Positions 17,797 through 25,800 of a stretch of DNA of 64,000 nt are shown here, piece by piece (the stretch's first letter is position 1; each line of letters opens with the position of its first letter). This stretch comes from Pseudomonadales bacterium. GTDB taxonomy: Bacteria > Pseudomonadota > Gammaproteobacteria > Pseudomonadales > Azotimanducaceae. A model generated the notes under the pieces. The model did no database searches. It worked only from the letters and a program-made list of their open reading frames with translations, and was not told the DNA's origin. The stretch spans positions 1 through 64,000 of the forward strand of contig JAJDTI010000089.1 in assembly GCA_022827245.1 (NCBI GenBank). The letters run 5' to 3'. A program made the translations under genes and the position numbers.

Positions 17797-18564
17797 TTAG
17801 TGGGTGCCTAGGAGCGCCATCATTTCGATAGCGTGTCAGGAGCGGCTCCGAAACGCAACCTTGGGACGAAGTATCGTTGGCTACGGACATGCAAGCGGCG
17901 GCCTGGAACGGCACGTCGTCGGCAGCGCTGGAAGGTGGCGCAGTGCGGGCAAGCGTCGGCAATGTCTGTAAGAAACTCTCGCAATCGACCGATGCTTGCG
18001 ATCGGTCGGTGCTGAGCGGAATCGCGGTGGAAATGGTCCGGTCATCCTATTCGCACCCGTTCCGTCCTTTCGGACGCCGCCGGCACTGTTCTCGCGGTGT
18101 TCCTTTGGTCAGTGGAACGTCTGTGCCGCCTTGCGGCGGTCTCCCTTTGTGTCAGCGGGGAGGTTGCTGTCGCCGCGCCTGGCGGCCCGCCCGTTGGGGT
18201 CAGCGGGGTGTTGCTGCGGCCGCGCCTGGCGGCTGGCGTCCGTTCGGGTCAGCGGGGGTGTTGCTGGACTGTTGCCTCTGACAACTTCGCCCCGTTGTTT
18301 TTCATGGCGGGGGAGGCCATGTCCGGGTTGCAGATCCCGGCGTCTGACGCTCCTCGGATGAGGCTCGGTTTTGGTGATTGGCGCGGACTGTACTGGCGAT
18401 CGGCGCGGAGCGCAAGCGGCATCCATTCAGCATGCGCGGCGGGTGTGTGGGCCCAGTTGTGCGCGATTCGCCGGAAAGCGAGGCGGGTCGCTGGGGAAGG
18501 TGTCGTCCAGACCCTTCCCCAGCGTCCCGGCGAGCAGCGGCTTCGACGACGTGGCTGGCGGGAT
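17797..18564. other. Non-coding stretch with a hairpin repeat array
   Basis: No credible gene is seen in these 768 bases. The left 300 bases hold no recognised signal. The middle carries four tandem units of 43-49 bases, described separately. The right part leads to the 3' end of the coiled-coil gene at 18565. Open frames that cross it on the plus strand have no family features. Confidence 0.6.
18108..18275. repeat. Tandem array of four hairpin-containing repeats, 43-49 bp period
   Basis: Units begin at 18108 (diverged), 18151, 18199 and 18248, each opening with GTCAG(C/T)GG. The first three contain a short GC stem, such as GCCGC-cttg-GCGGC or CCGC-gcctg-GCGG, and the last unit is cut short. 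The array lies next to a tyrosine-recombinase cassette, so recombinase arm sites, iterons or a small structured RNA are possible roles. Unlike CRISPR, there are no unique spacers of constant length. Confidence 0.6.
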
Positions 18565-19110
18565 TCAGGACGTGTCGCGCCCGGGGGCGTTCTGCCGCGG
18601 CGTCGGGCCGCTTCTCCGGGACGTCGCGGGATCGGCGGCGGGCATCCTGTAGCCGGATGCGGCCAGCGTCTGGCGGAGGCGCGTCTCGATGCCGCGGAAG
18701 TCGGCGCGCGGCGGCGCGTGCAGCAGCGCGGCCTCGACGCGCAGCGCCAGGTCCCGGTATGCGGCGCGGGAGTCGCTGAGGCGCGCGACGGCGAACTTCG
18801 CGCTGCGGAGCTGGACGAGGACGCCGGCGTGGCGCTCGCGGTCGCGGCGGCGGGTGGCGCGCTCGGCCTCCAGCGCCTTGCGCAACGCGTCCCGTTCGCG
18901 GCGGACGGGCCCGGGTTCGTCGCGCTGCGCGTTCCCGCCGCCGGCTTCGCCGTTGGCGTCGTCGTCCAGTTGCCAGGCGCGCTTGAGCAGGAGGTTGATG
19001 AAGACGGCGCAGCGGGTCCAGTGGCTCGGCTCCTCGTTCCATTCGGCGCGCGCGACGCGGTCGAGGGCCTCGGCGACCGGCGGCTTGAGTTCGATGGTGA
19101 TGCGCTTCAC
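18565..19110 (-). CDS. Hypothetical coiled-coil protein in the recombinase cassette
   Basis: A 181-residue protein starting at a GTG (19110) that overlaps the recombinase stop as GTGA. The N-terminus (VKRITIELKPPVAEALDRVA) resembles a ribbon-helix-helix or other small DNA-binding opening. It is followed by a long Arg/Glu/Ala-rich stretch (ERDALRKALEAERATRRRDRERH) that should form a coiled coil, and a low-complexity tail. The open frame extends upstream to 19302, but that part is antisense-like shadow of the recombinase. Coupling to the recombinase suggests an accessory factor for excision or partition. I do not recognise the family. Confidence 0.6.
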   Translation of the reverse strand: MKRITIELKPPVAEALDRVARAEWNEEPSHWTRCAVFINLLLKRAWQLDDDANGEAGGGNAQRDEPGPVRRERDALRKALEAERATRRRDRERHAGVLVQLRSAKFAVARLSDSRAAYRDLALRVEAALLHAPPRADFRGIETRLRQTLAASGYRMPAADPATSRRSGPTPRQNAPGRDTS

Positions 19111-20015
19111 CTGAGGTAGGTTTCCGTTATGTCCGGCCTGAAATGCCCGAGCTCCTGGCTGACGGTTTCCAGCGCGGCGGCGCGGACCAGGATGCGCTGC
19201 AGTTCGGACATGCGTTCCTGGGCGTACGCGTGGCGCGCGCCGTGGGCGCCCGCGGTCCAGCCGAGCGCGCGCTTCGAGGCGCCGGAGAAGCTGACGCCCC
19301 ACGGCGTGCCGCCGGCGAGGTCGTACCGGGAGAGGTAGTGGATGCCGCGGTCGGTGACGCGCGCCGGCTGGTCGCGGCGGCGCTCCTCGAGGCGATCGGA
19401 CAGGTCATCCGGGAGGCGGACCAGGCGGACGAGGCCGCCCTTCCCGACCACGGTGTAGTCCCGGCCCGGCCTGCCGGCGAACTTCTCCGGACGCGCGGGC
19501 CTGCGGTCGGGCGGCTGCTCGGCGGGTCGGGCGATGGTCAGCAGCTCGTGGGACCGCAGTCCGGCGGCATGGGCGATCAGCGTCGAGAGTCCGTTGCGGG
19601 CGTTCTGGGACGCGGCCACCATGCGGATCTGTTCCGGCCGGTACGCCCGTCCGCCCGTGCGCCTCGGCCTGAGCGAGCGGACCACGGTCAGGCGCTCGCC
19701 CTCGGGGAGTCTCCGGGAGACGTGGACCAGCATCTTCTGCAGCGACTGGCGGTGCATGTCGAGCGCCTTCTGGCCGAGATCGGCGGTGCGGCTCCTCAGA
19801 TATTCGACAGCCGTCTCCGGCGTGAGGTCGCGCAGTTCGCGGCCGTCGGCGGCGATGCGTCGCGCGACCTGGAGCAGGCAGTCCCGATAGTTGGCGACGG
19901 TGCGGACTGATGCCGGGCGGTTCGGGTTGCGGCGCAGCGCGCCGAGGTTGACGAGCCGCCCCATGACGGCGTCGGCCTGCTGTTCCGGCGGCCGGAGGGA
20001 GCGGAACTTCGGCAC
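19107..20015 (-). CDS. Tyrosine recombinase / integrase
   Basis: A 302-residue protein with the catalytic set of the tyrosine recombinase family: Arg in HAAGLRSHELLTI, the HxxR box in AHGARHAYAQERM, the second His in SQELGHFRPDI and the nucleophile Tyr in TETYLR at the very C-terminus. An N-terminal SAM-like domain (about residues 10-110) includes NYRDCLLQVARRI. The active-site residues appear intact. It lies between a small helix-turn-helix gene (four bases upstream) and a coiled-coil gene (overlapping), an apparent three-gene cassette. This is the most likely integrase for the accessory region, although its attachment sites are not proven. Confidence 0.85.
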   Translation of the reverse strand: MPKFRSLRPPEQQADAVMGRLVNLGALRRNPNRPASVRTVANYRDCLLQVARRIAADGRELRDLTPETAVEYLRSRTADLGQKALDMHRQSLQKMLVHVSRRLPEGERLTVVRSLRPRRTGGRAYRPEQIRMVAASQNARNGLSTLIAHAAGLRSHELLTIARPAEQPPDRRPARPEKFAGRPGRDYTVVGKGGLVRLVRLPDDLSDRLEERRRDQPARVTDRGIHYLSRYDLAGGTPWGVSFSGASKRALGWTAGAHGARHAYAQERMSELQRILVRAAALETVSQELGHFRPDITETYLR

Positions 20016-20019
20016 CGGG

Positions 20020-20280
20020 TCAGCCCGCGCCGTGGCGCCGCAGCCAGCGGGCGACGGTGGAATGGTGGACGCGGACGCGGCGGTCGAGCAGCCAGCGCCG
20101 GATCTCGGCGGTGGTGGCGCCCGCGTCGCGCAGGGCGAGGAGCTCGTGCTTGTGGCGGTCCAGGCGCGACCTTCCGTAGCGGGGGCGGCGGCGGGCGCGG
20201 GTCTGGGCCCTCAGGCGCGCCGCCTCGGCGGCCGCGTCGAAGGTCTCCAGGTCGTCCGATACGGGCGGGGTTTTCGTCAT
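20020..20280 (-). CDS. Small helix-turn-helix protein
   Basis: An 86-residue basic protein. An Arg-rich middle (RARRRPRYGRSRLDRH) precedes a helix-turn-helix, LLALRDAGATTAEIRRWLL then VHHSTVARWLRRHG. Similar small proteins accompany mobilisation or integrase genes in plasmids and integrative elements. It ends four bases before the recombinase start and is the first gene of the cassette, so it is a candidate repressor or directionality factor. It contains no enzymatic motif. Confidence 0.65.
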   Translation of the reverse strand: MTKTPPVSDDLETFDAAAEAARLRAQTRARRRPRYGRSRLDRHKHELLALRDAGATTAEIRRWLLDRRVRVHHSTVARWLRRHGAG

Positions 20281-20736
20281 CGGGCGGGCGGCGGAAGTGG
20301 CCGTCCGGCTGCGGTGGAGATCGACGAAAGGCGCATGGGATCATCCATACATCGTGCCGGAGGCAAGCGCAATAACTTTATGTTTATCAAATGCATAAGT
20401 GATCTGTTGCGGGAGACTGACTGGTGCTTCCCGCCGCGCTGTGCGCTCCGGTGGCGCGGATCGTGTGTGCTCGCCGCACGGGCAGGGATGGCGCCCTCGG
20501 GGCGGTGCTGTGCGGGAACGTTGTCGGCGAGGCGGGATCGTCGAACTAGGCGGAGGCGCGGTCGCCATCCCGACTGTCAGCGTGGGCGCGCGTCGCGGCC
20601 CGTCAAGGGTTCGCTGCGCCGACGGTGCCCGTCGCCCTTGACCGCCCGCAACGCGCCGGAGAAGGCGTGTGAGAGGGTCTGGTCGTGGCCGGGGCGCGAC
20701 GACGGTGGTTCGTGCGCCCGGACCGCGACAGCCGCG
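20281..20736. other. Intergenic region with an AT-rich promoter-like patch
   Basis: No gene is seen. Bases 20371-20402 form the most AT-rich patch nearby (minus strand contains TTGATAAACATAAAG), about 90-120 bases upstream of the helix-turn-helix start, and probably hold its promoter. An 8-bp inverted repeat GTCAAGGG/CCCTTGAC (20602-20609 and 20635-20642) lies downstream of the zinc-ribbon gene and could act as a weak terminator stem. The remainder shows nothing I recognise. Confidence 0.4.
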
Positions 20737-21276
20737 CTAGTGGCGGCTCAGCCGCCAGCCATTGTCGTCGAGCGACTTCCGCCAGGTCTGCTCGGACTTC
20801 GGCTCGGGGTCCGGCAGGGGCGACCAATATGCTGCGGACGGCTCTGGCTTCCGGCGGCCGTTCCAGGGCGATACGCCGATGTCGAGGTTGCTCGCGCGGC
20901 GGGCCTTGTCGGGCTGCGCCGCGAACTCGTCGATGGCGGCGGCGTCGATGGCGTCCTGGCGCTTCTGCGCGCGCTCGACGTCGCGCTCGTCGCGGCACCG
21001 CTGGCAGAGGAAGTCGCCTTCGAGCCGCTTGCGGTATGCGCACCTGCGGCAGCCGCCTTCGGCCACCAGCGCGGCACGGCGGCGCTTGCAGGACTTCGCT
21101 CTACGAATCCTGCAGGGCTCGCACGACTTCGCGTACTCCCCGTTGGCCTTGAGCGAGGCTGGCCTTTTGCATCTCGGCTGCACGCATCGTGGCGGTTCCT
21201 GCCGGACGACCGCGTGCGGAACGAAGCCCGGCGGTAGCTTTCCGCTCCACTGGGCGATGAGGGTGTCGAGGTCCAT
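20737..21276 (-). CDS. Cysteine-rich, zinc-ribbon-like hypothetical protein
   Basis: A 179-residue protein from the ATG at 21276, which has a good AGGAG ribosome site. A longer open frame exists upstream but lacks such a site. Cysteines occur as CVQPRC, CEPC, a single SC, CRRC and CQRC between residues 30 and 100, spaced like two zinc fingers, and are surrounded by Lys/Arg (KRRRAALVAEGG). The C-terminal third is polar and without motifs. It is probably a nucleic-acid-binding zinc protein of the mobile element. I do not recognise the family and give no function. Confidence 0.6.
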   Translation of the reverse strand: MDLDTLIAQWSGKLPPGFVPHAVVRQEPPRCVQPRCKRPASLKANGEYAKSCEPCRIRRAKSCKRRRAALVAEGGCRRCAYRKRLEGDFLCQRCRDERDVERAQKRQDAIDAAAIDEFAAQPDKARRASNLDIGVSPWNGRRKPEPSAAYWSPLPDPEPKSEQTWRKSLDDNGWRLSRH

Positions 21277-21861
21277 GTTGGTCTCCTGTTCAGGCTGAGT
21301 TGCCGACGCGGGAGTGCGTCGGTGCCTGGACAGGCGGCGCGCGCGCGCAGGCCGGTCACCTCGCGCCAGCGAGGTCGGAGCCCGCGGAGAACCCGCTAGG
21401 GTTGACCGGCCGAGCACGTGCGGCACGCTGGCGCACAAGACGGACGACCGGTCGCGGCGATGGCGCAGACAAGCGGACGCCCGCGAACGGGACGGCAGCC
21501 CGGCGGACCTGGTGGTGGGTGGGACTCCGGCGCGTGCGGGGCGCGGTCCGTGGAGAACCGGCATGGCTGCTCAGGGACGGCTTTCGTTGACTCCCCGGCG
21601 TCCCGCGCCGCACAGTTGGTCGCACGCATCAGCCGCGGAAACCCGCCATGCCGGGTTCGCCGCTGAATACAACAGCCCCTCGCAAAGGGGCGGGGTAGCT
21701 CCCCGCTCCGGGCGAACAGGCGGCACGTCAACCACGTTCTGCGTGCTGATGCGTAATGGCCCGGCACCCTTCGGGGGCCGGGGCGAAACGATGTCCGGCG
21801 CTGTTCCGCCAAAGCCGCGGCCCGGACGGCGTTTGGCTTTTCGGAGAACGGAGAAGGACGA
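21277..21861. other. Divergent intergenic region with two GC hairpins
   Basis: This stretch separates the zinc-ribbon gene from the small gene at 21862. Two stem-loops stand out: GCGGGG-tagct-CCCCGC at 21690-21706, and a CCCGGC/GCCGGG stem near 21761-21783 with a C/T-rich loop. Both lie upstream of the gene at 21862 in its sense direction, so they could form a structured leader or small RNA. No gene with family features is present. Confidence 0.4.
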
Positions 21862-22188
21862 ATGAGGATTCTCGACGACGCGGCCGAAGCCGGCGCGCAC
21901 GAGTTCGCGGTCGAACTGGAGACCCGCGACGAACCCGACGGCGAGCGGGTGCGTGAGCTGTGGGAGTCCGCCCCGGACGATGTGGCGCATGGCGTTCCCC
22001 ATGCGCTGGTGCGCTGCGAGGGCGGCAAGGTCCCAACGGCGGACGTGCGCGCGGCCCTCGAGCGGTTCAACGCGATGCCCGAGGACGGCTGGCGCTGGAC
22101 GGCGGACGCGCTGGCCGCCTACCTGCTGCACGAACTGTGCCGCATCGCGCTGCTCGACTGCCGCGAGCCGTCTTCCAGCGATGCCTGA
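21862..22188 (+). CDS. Hypothetical protein, 108 aa
   Basis: An ATG at 21862 preceded by GAGAAGGACGA opens a 108-residue, acidic frame (MRILDDAAEAGAHEFAVELE). It has VRELWESAPDDVAHGV, then DVRAALERFNAMPEDGWRW, ADALAAYLLHELCRIAL and a short polar tail. It is helical, without membrane segments or known motifs. The codon pattern and the ribosome site favour a real gene. It probably belongs to the mobile element defined by the recombinase. I do not recognise it. Confidence 0.5.
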   Translation: MRILDDAAEAGAHEFAVELETRDEPDGERVRELWESAPDDVAHGVPHALVRCEGGKVPTADVRAALERFNAMPEDGWRWTADALAAYLLHELCRIALLDCREPSSSDA

Positions 22189-22414
22189 CGATGCGGTCTC
22201 GCCGCCCGGAGGGCGGAAGCGCTAGGGATCGTCACCCGCCAGGGCCAAGACCCCGTAGGGGGCTTGGTCGCCGCAGGCGATAGAGCCCGGCCGCCATGGC
22301 GGCAGCGCCCATGGAAGCCCGGCGATTGCGGCACGGCCATGGCGTGGTGCAGTCCATCTGCCCTGACAGGAAGGCCGGGAAGGCCACGGCCGGCGCCCGA
22401 ACGCGAGTGCGGGA

Positions 22415-22612
22415 ACCTCTGGTAACAAGGGCTTCGAGGAGTGGGGCGACGTGCTTGGCGACGAGGTGACGGCGGCGGCGCTGATCGATCAGCTGCTGCA
22501 CCACTGCCACATCGTCAACATTCGCGGGAACAGCTACCGCATGCGGGAGCACCGGGATTTGCTGCGTACGGCAGGTCCGAACCCGGAAGCCGGGCAGAGT
22601 CGGGCTACATGA
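22415..22612 (+). pseudogene. istB: IS21-family istB (helper ATPase) 3' remnant
   Basis: The frame ending at TGA 22610-22612 reads NKGFEEWGDVLGDE, AAALIDQLLHHCHIVN and IRGNSYRMREHR, the conserved C-terminus of IstB transposition helper ATPases. The ATPase core and the istA transposase are absent on either side, so this is a relic of an IS21-type insertion. The upstream 220 bases show no other part of the element. Confidence 0.75.
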
Positions 22613-22889
22613 CCGGTGCCGATTCGCGGCGCGTTGCCAGCCGGCCTCCGGTCGCTACGCCGGACGAACATCTACCGGAGATCGCCTTCAAGCCGCCATC
22701 CGATCTCTCGAAAAGTGCGCAATTTTCAATAGAAATCGACATCGGAGCGCGGCCGCAAAGTCACCCGCCGCTGCCAACCCACGGCAGGCCAAGCGTAGAT
22801 CGCCGGCGACTTGGAGATCTTGCTCCTAGAGGACGGATGGGCAGCCAGTGCACGTAGACGTAGGCTCGCTTGATCGATTTGGTTCGACA

Positions 22890-25800
22890 TTAGTTCGGCT
22901 CGCCGGACTGTTGGTCGACTGCATGGCCTACCACAAGATAAAGGTCTTTGTCTCGCGTGCGGAGCCATCCATCTTGTAGTGCTTGCACGGGATCGACAAT
23001 CACGTCGAAAATCTCGGGCGCCGCCTGTGTCTGGCGAACTCTGACGATGACGTAAACTCTCTCTCCTCCATCGTCGTGACACTTTTGCGCAAGCCGCCAC
23101 TCGTTGAATGTCATGGGGAAAGGTGCCCGTCCATCGCTCGTCGTCGCCTTCACCTCGATGGAACAGAGCGGCGCGTCATTGCGCCCAGTGAGTCGACCAC
23201 CGTTGTCGCGGTAAACAAAATCGCAGCCGTGAACTATCGGCTCTGAGGTTTGTCCTCTGTATCCTGCCCGGTTCTCTGAAACCCAACAGGAAGCGTCGTA
23301 GTCTGGAAACCCAGCGGCCATGAAGTACTCGTGGACAAACCGCTCACCGAGATAACCGATGAGCTCGTCCTCATCTCGACGCTGAGCGTTTCTCCATCCT
23401 CCAGCCCCACCGCGTCTCCGAACGCGGGATTCAGGAGCGAGTGGCATACGCTCCCGACAGGCCAATGCGCTTAGGTCGAGGTCTGACTGCACAAACTGAC
23501 AAAGTTCATGCTCAATCTCGCCATCACCGCCCTCGGCCAAGTCCGCATCAATCTCACTCTGTGTCTTTTCGAACCCGAGAATCTGCTTCTTGGGCTGAGT
23601 TGGAGTGCCGGGACCACCGCCTCGGGGCTTGCCCAACTCCGGGAAATCCTTCCAGAGTTCGTGTCGGGGGCGAGGTGCTGCAAACGCGCGTTGCTGCCCT
23701 AGCGTTCTCGTGGTTTGTGGTGCCTTCGAAGCGATCGCTCTCCTCAGAACTCGGAGTGCGGCGAAGGCATTCGCCCACCATCCTTTGGTGTGTCGGAGCA
23801 CCAAAGCGTCGTGCTGAAGCTCCGCGATGTCGACCGTCTCTCCAAACTCTGGCGCGAGTGCATTTGCGACGATGAGCACCGACTCAACAGCCTCACCGGC
23901 TATTCTGACCCTTTCGGACTCTTGGTGGTCCACGACATGGTTGAGTTCCCGTGTCGGTACGCCGCTCAGCCTTAGGTGTTGTACGGATTGGGGCGCACGG
24001 TCCGCTTGTCGGCTCAGTGCTCCGGCCAGTCGCGCCATCGCTGGTTGAGCCACTTCTCCGACCACGGTCGCCGCTCGGCGAAGGGCCTCGACAAGGACCG
24101 TTCCGTCCTTTGCACGGGTCTGTGCAAGGTCCACCTCGCAATCCAGGGATTGGATCTCATCGACGGATCGCTTGACTGCGTGACCTTCCAGACGAACGTA
24201 TCGTGATGCGGCAACAGCCACAGCCCCCGCTACCCATCGGGCTGCGTGCTCGAATTCACGTACTGTTTGGCGAAATCGCACCCGTTCGAGTCCAAGCAGT
24301 TCCCTCGCTTCCTGCCACTCAGCGGTAGTAACACCGAGAACTTCCGCAAGCTCCGCCTCTCCCTCGTCGTCTGTTACGAGCTGAGCTTCGTTAATCCGTG
24401 CACGTGCATCGGCATCGTCTACGCCGAAGAAACGCGCTACGCCAGCCAAAGGCTCACTACTGTCGTCCCACTCAGTCTCGAATTCCAACGCTGTTCCAAG
24501 TGGATGCTCGCGTCGCCATAGCGCGAATGCGACGATGCGGAGGCGCGATCGGCCTCGTTCGATTGACGCACCGATGGCCGTTTGAACCTCGTCCCATTCA
24601 GCATCGCCAATCCCCCGCTCTCTTAGGAATTCTGCTTGTCGAGCGGTCGACACGACCCCTGCAAACGCCTCGAACGCGTCGCGATGCCCCGGTCCAATGA
24701 CACGCCAAGACTGCCTAACCAAGTCCACGCCCCTGCGACGAGCATCATCTGTATGCACGCCGTCTGAAGCGAAATAAAGGGTCGGACCGGTCGTCGCACG
24801 GGGATCGAACAACGCTTGGTGAGCGGTTGTGCTAGCAGAGAACCTACCAAATACCACTCTGCAGTTCCGCATGTGCGTCCAGTGATCGCTGAATGCCTGT
24901 TTTGCGGGGTCCATGGGATGCTCCGATCTGCCGTAGGCAATCAGGGCCGCGAATTGCAACGCTATGTCATCCGGATTCGCTCCCAGCGATTGCTCAATCA
25001 GTTCAAGCAGTTGCCCCCCGATGATCGCGACATCTTCAGAAAAACCCAATTCGATGGGTTCCTGGCTCACGCGGCGCATGCAATCAGGCCCAAGCAAGAG
25101 TTGCAGACGGTCAAAGAGTGCTTTAAACCCACTCTTGGCACTAAGCGGGAGTGCGTAGCCGCTGGCGAAAGCGGCGACGTGTGGCGACCTCTGCGGGTCA
25201 TCGTTTAGAAAGACCCGATGCCCGCCCTTCAGGTCAACACTTTCGCATCTATCTCCCCTCATCAAGGGTACTGGGCGTTCCAGGAGACACGAAAGATCCG
25301 GACGGGAGTCGTCGCCTCCGTGGTGTTCGCACCGATTCTGCAGCCATTCATAGAGAGTCTGGACTAGCATTTTCGTCGCTTGGTCGGTGGACCCCTCCGT
25401 CGAGAGCCGCTCAGCAACTTGATGGAGTTCTTGGGCAATCCTCTTAACGGGAGCACCGTCAGGCGAGTGCACTCCCAACGCTGCAGTAAGGGTGTGTGAA
25501 CGGTTGAACGTCTCTGGAATCCAAACGAGGAATCTCTCGTCGACAAATCTCCGGCGTCGTTGGTCGCTTTGGAGAATCCAAACTGTATCGGTCGGTCTCG
25601 GGCCGTCGCTCGAGGGTACTACGGTCCAGTGTTCTTTCCTTATGGCCCATATCCACAGCGATGGGAATGTGCGTGAATCGGCATGGTTCTGGCGTTCAAC
25701 GTTCGTGGTGAGAAATTGCTCGTACTTCTCTGGCCACCTTAGGACCATCTCCATCACTGCTTCACGAGTATCCGGATGTTCAAGTCCATCGATCCACGAC

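Noticed and set aside
18108-18275. A CRISPR array
   Set aside because: The units carry no unique spacers of constant length between exact repeats, the repeats diverge, and no cas gene is nearby.
20737-21564. A longer start for the zinc-ribbon protein
   Set aside because: The extra 96 residues are low-complexity Arg/Pro/Ser, while ATG 21276 has a proper ribosome site.
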